Shown: positions 47,947 to 56,049 of the stretch, in pieces
Numbering within the stretch: position 1 is the first letter of the stretch
How the letters are laid out: every line of letters starts with the position of its first letter
Assembly: GCF_000717915.1 (NCBI RefSeq)
Contig: NZ_JOCX01000004.1
Span: forward strand, 1 to 64,000
From: Streptomyces sp. NRRL S-244
GTDB taxonomy: Bacteria > Actinomycetota > Actinomycetes > Streptomycetales > Streptomycetaceae
DNA: 64,000 nucleotides
Direction of reading: 5' to 3'
Notes under the pieces: model-generated
What the model saw: only the letters and a program-made list of their open reading frames with translations
Told to the model about the DNA's origin: nothing
Databases searched by the model: none
Position numbers and translations under genes: made by a program

Positions 47947-49047
47947 ATGGCGCGTCGACCCACCATCAAGGACATCGCCCGGCGGGCCGGGGTGTCCGAG
48001 AGCGCCGTGTCCTTCGCCCTCAACGACCGGCCCGGCGTCTCCCAGGACACCCGCGCCCGGATCCGCCGGGTCGCCGAGGAACTCGGCTGGCAGCCCAACA
48101 GCGCGGCGCGGGCCCTGTCCGGTGAGCGCTCCGGCGCGGTCGGGCTGGTGCTCGCCCGGCCCGCGCAGACCCTCGGCGTCGAGTCCTTCTTCCTCCAACT
48201 GGTCTCCGGCATCCAGGAGGTGCTCTCCGCGGGCCGGGTCGCGCTGCTCTTCCAGGTCGTGGACGGCATCGACGCCGAATGCGCCGTGTACCGCCGCTGG
48301 TGGGCCGAGCGGCGCGTGGACGGGGTCCTCGTCGTGGACCCGCGTACGGACGACCCGCGGCCGGAGCTCCTCGCGCGGCTCGGCCTCCCGGCCGTGATGA
48401 TCGGCGGGGCGAGCGGGGCGAGCGGGGCGAGCGGGACGGGCGGAGTGAGCGGGACGGGCGAGACGGGCGAGACGGACGGGAGCGGGGCGTTGTCCTTGTC
48501 TTCCGTCTGGGCCGACGACGCCCGGGCCATGGCCCAGGTCGTGGAGCACCTGTACGGGCTGGGCCACCGGCGGATCGCCCACATCGCCGGGCTGCCCGGC
48601 CTCGCCCACACCGCCCGCCGCATGGCCTCGCTGCGCGCCGAGGCCGAGGCGCGCGGGCTCGACCCGGAGCACGTGCGGTCGGTGGTCACCGACTACTCCG
48701 ACGCCGAGGGGGCGGCCGCCACCCGCCGGGTCCTCGCCGAGCCCGAACCGCCGACCGCGCTCGTCTACGACAACGACGTGATGGCGGTGGCCGGCATCGC
48801 CGTCGCCGCCGAGCTGGGCATCGCGGTCCCCGGCCGGATCTCCATGGTCGCCTGGGACGATTCGGCGCTGTGCCGGGTCACCCACCCCCGGCTCACCGCG
48901 CTCGTACGCGACACCGCGGGGTTCGGCCGGCTCGCCGCCGAGGAGCTGCTCGCCGTGCTCGCCGGGAGCCCGCCCCGGGCCCGGGAGAGCGAGCAGCCGC
49001 GGCTGGAGCCCCGGGAGAGTACGGCCCCGCCGACGGCCGCATACTGA
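47947..49047 (+). CDS. LacI-family transcriptional regulator
   Basis: 366 residues. The helix-turn-helix begins at once (RRPTIKDIARRAGVSESAVSFALNDRPGVS), followed by the periplasmic-binding-like sensor (about 60-345). A Gly/Ser/Thr insertion of about 27 residues (GASGASGASGTGG and on), coded by a 9-bp repeat, sits in the sensor domain after GLPAVMIGG. ATG 47947 gives the standard N-terminus; GTG 47878, eight bases after TAGGGT, would add 23 residues and fit a near-leaderless mRNA. Divergent from the glycosidases and followed by a ROK kinase gene. Confidence 0.85.
   Translation: MARRPTIKDIARRAGVSESAVSFALNDRPGVSQDTRARIRRVAEELGWQPNSAARALSGERSGAVGLVLARPAQTLGVESFFLQLVSGIQEVLSAGRVALLFQVVDGIDAECAVYRRWWAERRVDGVLVVDPRTDDPRPELLARLGLPAVMIGGASGASGASGTGGVSGTGETGETDGSGALSLSSVWADDARAMAQVVEHLYGLGHRRIAHIAGLPGLAHTARRMASLRAEAEARGLDPEHVRSVVTDYSDAEGAAATRRVLAEPEPPTALVYDNDVMAVAGIAVAAELGIAVPGRISMVAWDDSALCRVTHPRLTALVRDTAGFGRLAAEELLAVLAGSPPRARESEQPRLEPRESTAPPTAAY
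48409..48486 (+). repeat. 9-bp tandem repeat and degenerate extension inside the LacI gene
   Basis: GCGAGCGGG occurs three times exactly (48409-48435), then decays through GGGACGGGC and GAGACGGGC-type units to about 48486. All in frame, coding Ala-Ser-Gly and Thr-Gly-Glu units. Confidence 0.88.
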
Positions 49048-49074
49048 TTCCGACCCCTTCCTGGAGCCGCTTCC

Positions 49075-50115
49075 GTGACGAGTCCCACCTCCGACGTGCC
49101 CGCACCGCAGGCCGCTGTCGATACCGCTGTCGATGCCCCTGCCCCTGCGGCGGCCGTGGAGCAGGCCGCCGGTCTGACGGTGGCCATCGACATCGGCGGT
49201 ACGAAGATCGCCGGCGCGCTGGTGCACCCCGACGGCACGATGACGGCCACCACCCGCCGCCCGACGCCGCGCGGCGCGGACGGCGACGGGGTCTTCGCTG
49301 CCGTCGCCGAGGTCGTCGCGGAGCTGGCGCTCTCCCCGCTGTGGCTCTCGGCGGTCCGCTGCGGCATCGGCAGCGCGGGCCCCGTGGACACCTCGCGCGG
49401 CACGGTGAGCCCGGTGAACATCGGGGCGTGGCGCCAGTTCCCGATCCAGGCCCGGGTCGAGGCCGAACTGGCCCGGCACGGAGCGGCCCTGCCGACCGTG
49501 CTCGCCGGCGACGGCGTGGCGATGACCGCCGCCGAACACTGGCTGGGCGCGGCGCGGGGGCACGCGAACGCCCTGTGCATGGTGGTTTCCACGGGGGTGG
49601 GCGGCGGGCTGATCCTGAACAACCGACTCCACCCGGGCCCCACGGGCAACGCGGGTCACATCGGCCACATCAGCGTGGCTTTCGACGGTGAGCCGTGTGT
49701 CTGCGGGAGCCGCGGGTGCGTGGAGTCCATCGCGTCCGGTACCGCCATCGCCCGCTGGGCCCGCGCCCAGGGCTGGACCCCGGCAGGCCCCGGCGGGGAC
49801 GCCTCGGCTGCGGGCGTGGCCGTGGCCGCCGAGGCCGGGGACCCCGTCGCCGTGGCCGCCTTCGACCGTGCGGGGCGGGCTCTGGCCGCGGCCATCGCCG
49901 CCACCGCGACGCTGGTCGAGACGGACATCGCGGTCATCGGCGGGGGCGTCGCCACGTCGGGGGACACGCTCTTCGCGCCGATCCGCGCGCACCTGGCCGA
50001 CTACGCCACGCTGTCCTTCGTGAGCGGGCTGAGGGTCGTCCCGGCGGCCCTGGGGACGCACGCGGGGCTGATCGGGGCGGCCGCGGCGGCGGTGATGCTG
50101 CTCCCGGGCGGGTGA
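49075..50115 (+). CDS. ROK-family sugar kinase
   Basis: 346 residues. Phosphate loop AIDIGGTKIAGAL (about 40-52), catalytic Asp in VLAGDGVAMT, ROK signature with GNAGHIGH and the zinc motif CVCGSRGCVE. No DNA-binding domain, so a kinase rather than a ROK repressor; substrate could be N-acetylglucosamine, mannose or glucose. An Ala/Pro/Val-rich N-terminal extension (about 38 residues) contains short repeats. GTG 49075 follows CTGGAG. It is 27 bases behind the lacI stop and likely in its operon. Confidence 0.87.
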   Translation: MTSPTSDVPAPQAAVDTAVDAPAPAAAVEQAAGLTVAIDIGGTKIAGALVHPDGTMTATTRRPTPRGADGDGVFAAVAEVVAELALSPLWLSAVRCGIGSAGPVDTSRGTVSPVNIGAWRQFPIQARVEAELARHGAALPTVLAGDGVAMTAAEHWLGAARGHANALCMVVSTGVGGGLILNNRLHPGPTGNAGHIGHISVAFDGEPCVCGSRGCVESIASGTAIARWARAQGWTPAGPGGDASAAGVAVAAEAGDPVAVAAFDRAGRALAAAIAATATLVETDIAVIGGGVATSGDTLFAPIRAHLADYATLSFVSGLRVVPAALGTHAGLIGAAAAAVMLLPGG

Positions 50116-50139
50116 GCGGCCCCACCCCAGTCCTGGGGT

Positions 50140-51135
50140 CTACGGCTTGACCGACCGGTAGTACCGCTGCGCGCCTTCGTGCAGGTCCAAGGGGTCCGTG
50201 TAGATCGCCGTCCGCAGGTCCACCAGCTGCGCGGCGTGCACCTCGTGCCCGATGGTGTCGCGGCTGGCGATCACCGTGCGCGTGAACTGCTCGGTCAGCT
50301 CCGGGTCCGTCTCCTCGGTCGTGACCAGCAGGTTCGGCACGGCCAGGGTCGCCACCGAGGAGGTGTTCCGGGCCCGCGTGTACGCGTCCTGCGGCATCAC
50401 CGCAGCCCGGTAGTACCGGGCCGGGGTCCCGCTCGCCTGGAGCGACTCCACCAGGTCGCCGAGCTGCACGAGCCGGATGTCGTACCGCTCCGACAGCTCG
50501 CGCACCGCCTGCGTCGGCAGACCGCCGGACCAGAAGAAGGCGTCGATCCGGCCGGCCTCCAGCTCCGCCGGCATGGTGTCGATGCCGATCGACACCGGGG
50601 TGATGTCCCGCGCCGGGTCCAGCTTGGCCGCCGTCAGCAGCCGCTCGGAGACCAGCCGCACACCGGATCCCGGCTGGCCGATCGCGACCCGCTTGCCCTT
50701 CAGGTCCCGCGCCGACTGCACGCTCGAACCGGCCGGCACCACGAGCTGTACGTAGTCGTCGTAGAGGCGTGCCACGCCGCGCAGCTGCTCGGCGCCCGGC
50801 TTTCCGTCGACCCGGTACTTGGAGACCGCGTCCGCGGTCGCGATGGTGAAGTCGGCCTTCCCGGTGGCCACCCGGCGGAGGTTCTCCTGCGAGCCTTCGC
50901 TGGGCTGCAGCGCCACCTTCACGCCGGGCATGTCCCGGGCCAGGGCCTGCTCCAGCAGCTGGCCGTAGCGGTGGTAGACGCCGGTGCGGACCCCCGTGCT
51001 GAAGGTCAGACCGCCCTTGAGCTCCGGCTCCCCGAAGGGTCTCAGCCACCAGGTGAGCAGCCCGAGCACCGCCAGTACGGCCACCAGCCCCCACAGGGCG
51101 GTGCGCCTGCGGATGCGGGGCGGTACGTGAGCCAT
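50140..51135 (-). CDS. TAXI-family TRAP transporter solute-binding protein
   Basis: 331 residues. A membrane anchor or uncleaved signal (about 12-30) precedes a TAXI domain ([51 protein letters not shown]). TAXI proteins bind small acids such as glutamate; no TRAP membrane subunit gene is visible here, though a glutamate sensor system is 6 kb away. CAGGAT (51142-51147) ends six bases before ATG and GTGACA (51166-51171) stands 18 bases further, a good leaderless promoter. Confidence 0.83.
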   Translation of the reverse strand: MAHVPPRIRRRTALWGLVAVLAVLGLLTWWLRPFGEPELKGGLTFSTGVRTGVYHRYGQLLEQALARDMPGVKVALQPSEGSQENLRRVATGKADFTIATADAVSKYRVDGKPGAEQLRGVARLYDDYVQLVVPAGSSVQSARDLKGKRVAIGQPGSGVRLVSERLLTAAKLDPARDITPVSIGIDTMPAELEAGRIDAFFWSGGLPTQAVRELSERYDIRLVQLGDLVESLQASGTPARYYRAAVMPQDAYTRARNTSSVATLAVPNLLVTTEETDPELTEQFTRTVIASRDTIGHEVHAAQLVDLRTAIYTDPLDLHEGAQRYYRSVKP

Positions 51136-51141
51136 GCGGCG

Positions 51142-51171
51142 ATCCTGCCACCGTGCGGGGGCCGCTGTCAC
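51142..51171 (-). promoter_or_regulatory. Leaderless promoter of the TAXI gene
   Basis: On the minus strand GTGACA, 18 bases, CAGGAT, six bases, ATG. The divergent miaB promoter element (TACCCT, 51239-51244) lies 67 bases away. Confidence 0.6.
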
Positions 51172-51250
51172 GGCCCGCCCGCGGCGGAGGGGCCGGGGGA
51201 GGAGGGCGGGAGGGGCCGGAGCGGTTCCGGGCACCGCCTACCCTTGTTGC

Positions 51251-52777
51251 ATGACCAGCAGCAGCGACCGGAGCACGGCAGTGGACGTCAAGGGAACATA
51301 CGAGGTGCGCACCTACGGGTGCCAGATGAACGTGCACGACTCCGAGCGGCTGTCCGGTCTGCTGGAGGGCGCGGGCTACACGCGGGCGCCCGAGGGTTCC
51401 GATGGCGATGCCGACGTCGTGGTGTTCAACACCTGCGCCGTGCGGGAGAACGCCGACAACAAGCTGTACGGCAACCTCGGCCGTCTCGCCCCGATGAAGA
51501 CCAAGCGCCCCGGCATGCAGATCGCCGTCGGCGGCTGCCTCGCGCAGAAGGACCGCGACACGATCGTCCAGCGGGCCCCCTGGGTCGATGTGGTCTTCGG
51601 CACGCACAACATCGGCAAGCTGCCCGTGCTCCTGGAGCGCGCCCGCGTCCAGGAAGAGGCGCAGGTCGAGATCGCCGAGTCGTTGGAGGCGTTCCCCTCC
51701 ACGCTGCCGACGCGGCGCGAGTCCGCGTACGCCGCGTGGGTTTCGATCTCCGTCGGCTGCAACAACACCTGCACCTTCTGCATCGTCCCGGCGCTGCGGG
51801 GCAAGGAGGAGGACCGGCGGCCCGGCGACATCCTCGCCGAGGTGGAGGCCCTGGTCGCCGAGGGCGTCTCCGAGATCACCCTGCTCGGGCAGAACGTGAA
51901 CGCGTACGGGTCCGACCTCGGGGACCGGGAGGCGTTCTCGAAGCTGCTGCGGGCGTGCGGGCAGATCGAGGGGCTGGAGCGGGTCCGGTTCACCTCTCCG
52001 CACCCTCGCGACTTCACGGACGACGTGATCGCGGCGATGGCCGAGACCCCGAACGTGATGCCGCAGCTGCACATGCCGATGCAGTCCGGTTCGGACACCA
52101 TCCTGCGCGCGATGCGCCGCTCGTACCGGCAGGAGCGCTTCCTCGGGATCATCGAGAAGGTCCGCGCCGCCATTCCGCACGCCGCGATCTCCACCGACAT
52201 CATCGTGGGCTTCCCCGGTGAGACGGAGGAGGACTTCGAGCAGACGATGCACGCGGTGCGCCAGGCGCGCTTCGCGAACGCGTTCACCTTCCAGTACTCC
52301 AAGCGCCCCGGGACCCCGGCGGCGGACATGGACGGGCAGATCCCGAAGGAGGTCGTCCAGGAGCGGTACATGCGGCTGGTCGCCCTCCAGGAGGAGATCT
52401 CCTGGGAGGAGAACAAGAAGCAGGTCGGGCGGACGCTGGAGGTCATGGTCGCGGAGGGCGAGGGCCGCAAGGACGGCGCGACGCACCGGCTGTCCGGCCG
52501 GGCGCCCGACAACCGGCTGGTGCACTTCACGAAGCCGGACGGGGAGGTCCGTCCGGGTGACGTGGTGACGGTGGACATCACGTACGCGGCCCCGCACCAC
52601 CTCCTGGCGGAGGGCCCGACGCAGTCGGTACGCCGCACGCGTGCGGGCGATGCCTGGGAGAAGCGCAACGCGGCTCCCGCGCAGCCGCAGGGCGTCATGC
52701 TGGGCATCCCCACCCTGGGCGTCCCCGCGCCGCTCCCCGTGGCGACTTCGGGCTGCGCCCTGCCGACGTCTTCCTGA
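51251..52777 (+). CDS. miaB: tRNA-2-methylthio-N6-dimethylallyladenosine synthase MiaB
   Basis: 508 residues. UPF0004 Cys residues in [20 protein letters not shown] and VGGCLAQKD, radical-[11 protein letters not shown], and a TRAM domain near 380-445, with a variable tail. It adds a methylthio group to i6A37 made by MiaA. TACCCT (51239-51244) ends six bases before ATG 51251 and no Shine-Dalgarno is seen. Confidence 0.95.
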   Translation: MTSSSDRSTAVDVKGTYEVRTYGCQMNVHDSERLSGLLEGAGYTRAPEGSDGDADVVVFNTCAVRENADNKLYGNLGRLAPMKTKRPGMQIAVGGCLAQKDRDTIVQRAPWVDVVFGTHNIGKLPVLLERARVQEEAQVEIAESLEAFPSTLPTRRESAYAAWVSISVGCNNTCTFCIVPALRGKEEDRRPGDILAEVEALVAEGVSEITLLGQNVNAYGSDLGDREAFSKLLRACGQIEGLERVRFTSPHPRDFTDDVIAAMAETPNVMPQLHMPMQSGSDTILRAMRRSYRQERFLGIIEKVRAAIPHAAISTDIIVGFPGETEEDFEQTMHAVRQARFANAFTFQYSKRPGTPAADMDGQIPKEVVQERYMRLVALQEEISWEENKKQVGRTLEVMVAEGEGRKDGATHRLSGRAPDNRLVHFTKPDGEVRPGDVVTVDITYAAPHHLLAEGPTQSVRRTRAGDAWEKRNAAPAQPQGVMLGIPTLGVPAPLPVATSGCALPTSS

Positions 52778-52923
52778 CGCCCGCGTTACCGGCCCCGCCG
52801 GCGTTCGACTTGTGTGGGTTCGAGGTGCGCGGGTCGGATCGCGCGTGGCCGGGGGCGGCGCCCCCGGGCAGGAGTGGCCCGGCGGGGCCCCGTGGGCGGC
52901 CGCGCGGGGCTAGGGTGCGGATC

Positions 52924-53631
52924 ATGCTTGTTGCCGCCGCCGTGTGCCCCGCCCCGCCCCTGCTCGTACCCGAGGTCGCCGCCGGGGCCGCCCCCGAGCT
53001 CGCGGACGCCCGTACCGCCTGTTCCGACGCGCTCGCGGTGCTCGCCGCATCCCGCCCCGACCTCCTGGTCGTCGTCGGCGCCGCCGACCAGGACCACCGC
53101 GGGCCCTACCCCCAGGGCTCCCGCGGCACCTTCCACGGCTTCGGGGTCGAGGCTGGCGTACAGCTCGGGGACGGCGAGGAGGGGCCGCGCCTGCTGCCGC
53201 CGTCCCTGGCCGTCGGCGCGTGGCTCCTGCGGCACGCCCGCTGGGGCGCCGCCCCCGTCGAAGGGCTGGGCGTCGGGGAGCCCCTCGAAGCCGCGCGGTG
53301 CCTGGAGGCCGGCCGGGGACTCGCCGCGCGCGAGGAGCGCGTCGCGCTCCTCGTCATGGGCGACGGCAGCGCCTGCCGCTCCCTGAAGGCCCCCGGTTAC
53401 CTCGACGACCGCGCCGCCGCCTTCGACGCCGCCGCGGCCCGCGCGCTGGCCGCCGCCGACGTGGCCGCGCTCTCCGGCCTCGACGCCGAGCTCGCGTACG
53501 AGCTCAAGGCGGCCGGCCGGGCGCCCTGGCAGGTGCTGGCCGGTGCGGCCGAGGGCGCGGGCCTCGACGGGCGGCTGCTGTACGAGGACGCCCCGTACGG
53601 GGTCGGCTACTTCGTCGCCGCCTGGTCCTGA
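52924..53631 (+). CDS. LigB/MEMO-like class III extradiol dioxygenase-fold protein
   Basis: 235 residues. The fold is suggested by the N-terminal AAAVCPAPPLLVPEVA and VVVGAADQDHRGPYPQGS, the middle LVMGDGSACRSLKAPGYLDD and the end GRLLYEDAPYGVGYFVAAW. The usual two-His iron site is not evident (a single early His is followed by acidic residues), so ring cleavage is doubtful. Conserved between miaB and miaA in Streptomyces as far as I recall; function unknown. TAGGGT (52911-52916) ends seven bases before ATG. Confidence 0.78.
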   Translation: MLVAAAVCPAPPLLVPEVAAGAAPELADARTACSDALAVLAASRPDLLVVVGAADQDHRGPYPQGSRGTFHGFGVEAGVQLGDGEEGPRLLPPSLAVGAWLLRHARWGAAPVEGLGVGEPLEAARCLEAGRGLAAREERVALLVMGDGSACRSLKAPGYLDDRAAAFDAAAARALAAADVAALSGLDAELAYELKAAGRAPWQVLAGAAEGAGLDGRLLYEDAPYGVGYFVAAWS

Positions 53632-53645
53632 CCGGCGCGGACGAC

Positions 53646-53681
53646 GAAGGGGCGCGGGTTCGTCCGAACCCGCGCCCCTTC
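53646..53681. terminator. Bidirectional terminator, 17-bp perfect stem
   Basis: GAAGGGGCGCGGGTTCG / CGAACCCGCGCCCCTTC with only two bases between, placed between the convergent LigB-like and small-antitoxin genes. Confidence 0.85.
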
Positions 53682-53692
53682 CGCTGACCGTG

Positions 53693-53938
53693 TCAGGAAG
53701 ACGTCGGCGGCGTCGGCCCGCCGGGGGCGTCCTTGTGCGCGATCTTGCCCAGGGCGTCCTTCGCCTTGCTCGTGCCGGTCTCGATCTTGCCGTGGTACTT
53801 GCCCTTGGTCTTGGAGTCCACGGCCTTGGCCATCTTGTCGAGATTCTGGCCGATCTTCCCCTCGTGCTGGTGCGCGAGGTCGCCGACCTTTTCCTTCGCC
53901 GGTGCGAGCTTGGCCTTCAGCGTGTCCAGCAGGCCCAT
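53693..53938 (-). CDS. Small MT0933-type antitoxin-like protein
   Basis: 81 residues, Lys/Ala/Asp-rich, predicted helical (MGLLDTLKAKLAPAKEKVGD ... HEGKIGQNLDKMAKAVD), matching the MT0933 antitoxin family of mycobacteria. GGAAGG lies six bases before ATG. No toxin gene is adjacent: the neighbour is another small acidic protein, so an antitoxin role is uncertain here. Confidence 0.75.
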   Translation of the reverse strand: MGLLDTLKAKLAPAKEKVGDLAHQHEGKIGQNLDKMAKAVDSKTKGKYHGKIETGTSKAKDALGKIAHKDAPGGPTPPTSS

Positions 53939-53961
53939 GGGTCACCTTCCAGTGGCGGTAG

Positions 53962-54198
53962 CTACGTACGGGCGCCTTCGCCGGTCTCGCTGTCCGCAGC
54001 CTTCTCGGCCGACTGCTGCTTCGGGATCTCCACGCCCTCCGACGCGGCGGCCTCCGACTCAGCCGGCTCGGCCTCGCTCCCGGCCTCAGCCGCCGTCTCG
54101 GCGGCCGCGGCCTCGGACTCCGTCGTCAGGGTCGCGGCCGCGGCCTCCTCCGTGCTCGCTTCCGCGGCCTTGCGGCGAAACCGACTAAAAACGCCCAT
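53962..54198 (-). CDS. Small acidic protein with basic N-terminus
   Basis: 78 residues: MGVFSRFRRKAAE, then an Ala/Glu/Ser-rich, probably disordered chain. The N-terminal pattern Gly-x-Phe-Ser-Arg-Phe-Arg-Arg is a conserved motif of small Streptomyces proteins of unknown function. ATG 54198 is chosen because GGGAG lies five bases upstream; an ATG four codons earlier contains that site. It lies 23 bases ahead of the antitoxin-like gene and is probably co-transcribed with it. Confidence 0.65.
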   Translation of the reverse strand: MGVFSRFRRKAAEASTEEAAAATLTTESEAAAAETAAEAGSEAEPAESEAAASEGVEIPKQQSAEKAADSETGEGART

Positions 54199-54254
54199 GT
54201 CTACTCCCATAACGTTACTCGTGCGGGTGAAGTTCCGCCTTGTGCGGCCCGGCC

Positions 54255-54278
54255 TCCGCCGGGCGGGCGCCCGGCGGA
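54255..54278. promoter_or_regulatory. 11-bp hairpin in the divergent gap before miaA
   Basis: TCCGCCGGGCG / CGCCCGGCGGA with loop GG. Because the flanking genes diverge it cannot terminate a known gene; it may be a leader hairpin of the small acidic protein mRNA or of miaA. Confidence 0.4.
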
Positions 54279-54371
54279 ACCCCGCCAGGGCAACGACCCC
54301 GCCACCACCCCGTCACGTAACTCGATCGGGTACATGCCGGTGTCTTGACCGGGGGCTGCGAAACTGGGTCG

Positions 54372-55310
54372 GTGAGCAATGCAGCCCCCGCTCCGCGGGT
54401 CATCGCCGTCGTCGGTCCCACTGCGGCCGGAAAGTCCGATCTGGGCGTAGCCCTGGCCCGCCATTTCGACGGCGAAGTCGTCAACGCCGATTCCATGCAG
54501 CTGTACCGGGGGATGGACATCGGCACCGCCAAGCTGACGACCGAGGAGCGCGGCGGAGTCCCGCACCACCTCCTCGACATCTGGGACGTGACCGAGACCG
54601 CGAGCGTCGCCGAGTACCAGCGCCTGGCCCGCGCCGAGATCGACAAGCTGCTCGCCCAGGGCCGTACACCGGTCCTCGTCGGCGGATCGGGCCTGTACGT
54701 CCGCGGCGCCCTCGACGCCATGGAGTTCCCCGGCACCGACCCGGAGGTCCGGGCCCGGCTGGAGGCGGAGGTCACGCTGCGCGGCCCCGGCGCCCTGCAC
54801 GCCCGCCTCGCCGCCGCCGACCCGGCCGCGGCCCAGGCGATCCTGCCGAGCAACGGCCGCCGTATCGTCCGCGCCCTTGAGGTCATCGAGATCACCGGGA
54901 AGCCGTTCACCGCGAACCTCCCCGGCCACGAGTCGGTCTACGAGACCGTGCAGATCGGCGTGGACGTGGCCCGGCCGGAGCTCGACGAGCGGATCGCGCT
55001 GCGGGTGGACCGGATGTGGGAGGCCGGGCTCGTCGACGAGGTCCGCACGCTGGAGGCTCAGGGCCTGCGTGACGGAATCACCGCTTCCAGGGCGCTCGGC
55101 TACCAGCAGGTGCTGGCCGCCCTGGCCGGCGAGTGCACCGAGGACGAGGCCCGGGCCGAGACCGTGCGGGCCACCAAGCGGTTCGCCCGCCGCCAGGACT
55201 CCTGGTTCCGCAGGGACCCCCGTGTGCACTGGCTCAGCGGCGCCGTCGCGGACCGGGGGGAACTCGTCGGACTCGCGCAGTCGTTGGTCGAACGAGCGGT
55301 CACAGCCTGA
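54372..55310 (+). CDS. miaA: tRNA dimethylallyltransferase MiaA
   Basis: 312 residues. P-loop VVGPTAAGKSDLGVAL, NADSMQLYRGMDIGTAK, HHLLDIWDV and GGSGLYVRGAL are intact. It transfers dimethylallyl to A37 of tRNAs reading UNN codons; MiaB then acts on the product. GTG 54372 gives the usual start; GAAACT (54360-54365) ends six bases upstream and there is no Shine-Dalgarno. Confidence 0.95.
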   Translation: MSNAAPAPRVIAVVGPTAAGKSDLGVALARHFDGEVVNADSMQLYRGMDIGTAKLTTEERGGVPHHLLDIWDVTETASVAEYQRLARAEIDKLLAQGRTPVLVGGSGLYVRGALDAMEFPGTDPEVRARLEAEVTLRGPGALHARLAAADPAAAQAILPSNGRRIVRALEVIEITGKPFTANLPGHESVYETVQIGVDVARPELDERIALRVDRMWEAGLVDEVRTLEAQGLRDGITASRALGYQQVLAALAGECTEDEARAETVRATKRFARRQDSWFRRDPRVHWLSGAVADRGELVGLAQSLVERAVTA

Positions 55311-55435
55311 TCACGTGATGGCATCGGGACGCCCCTCGCGCCCGTTCGGGGCCCTGAGCCGTGCCATCATCAAATTCCGCGGGTGCGGTCACCGGCGGTG
55401 AACAACGGCGTACGAAGTCCGAGTGGGGAGGGCGC

Positions 55436-55978
55436 GTGGCGATGGAGGCCGGCCCTCGCGACACCGGGCAGGACGGCACGAGGCAGGAAGCGGACCCGGC
55501 GCTCTGGGGCAGTCACCCGGCGGTCGCCGGCGGTGAGGCTCCCGAGCCCGAGGCCCTCGGCCTGCCCGCCGATCCCGCACGGCTGACCCCCGACGGCCCG
55601 GACGCACCGGACACCGCCGAGGCGGAGGCCGCCGCCGGTCCCGAGTTCGAGGTCGAGCTGCGCCCGCAGCGCCGGCTGCGCATCTGGCAGATCGCCCCGA
55701 TCGTGCTGCTGGCCGCCGCCGGCTCCCTGATGTTCGCCTTCCCCCTCGCCTTCGAGTTCGGCGACGGCGGAGCCGTGGTCGCCATGCTCGGCTTCCTCAT
55801 CTGCTCCTGCGCCGGCGGCTGGGGGATGATGGCCGCCCGCCGCGTCGGCCACACCTGGCCCGGGCTCCCGCCCCGGGGCAGCGGCCGCCGCCCCGACTGG
55901 CGCATGGCTGGCCTGTACGCCCTGGTCGCGCTGGCCGTCGTGGCCCTGGCCGTGTACCGGGTCGCGCGGCTGCGCTAG
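55436..55978 (+). CDS. Hypothetical membrane protein
   Basis: 180 residues. A long acidic Pro/Ala/Glu-rich N-terminus (about 85 residues) precedes three hydrophobic segments (about 88-107, 117-137, 160-177). GTG 55436 follows GGGGAGG by four bases; ATG 55442 is an alternative. Placed between miaA and dapF; function unknown. Confidence 0.72.
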   Translation: MAMEAGPRDTGQDGTRQEADPALWGSHPAVAGGEAPEPEALGLPADPARLTPDGPDAPDTAEAEAAAGPEFEVELRPQRRLRIWQIAPIVLLAAAGSLMFAFPLAFEFGDGGAVVAMLGFLICSCAGGWGMMAARRVGHTWPGLPPRGSGRRPDWRMAGLYALVALAVVALAVYRVARLR

Positions 55979-56049
55979 CCGCCACCCGGCTTGGAGTCCC
56001 CGCGGGCGCCGCCGACCTGCCCGAACGCCCCGCTCGGTACCATGGGCGC

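Noticed and set aside
52924..53631. Active class III extradiol dioxygenase
   Set aside because: The two-His/one-Glu iron site of LigB could not be located, so only fold similarity is reported.
54345..54372. TTG 54345 as miaA start and TTGACC (54345-54350) as its -35 box
   Set aside because: The nine bases between TTGACC and GAAACT are far too few for a promoter spacer, and the added residues have no family similarity.
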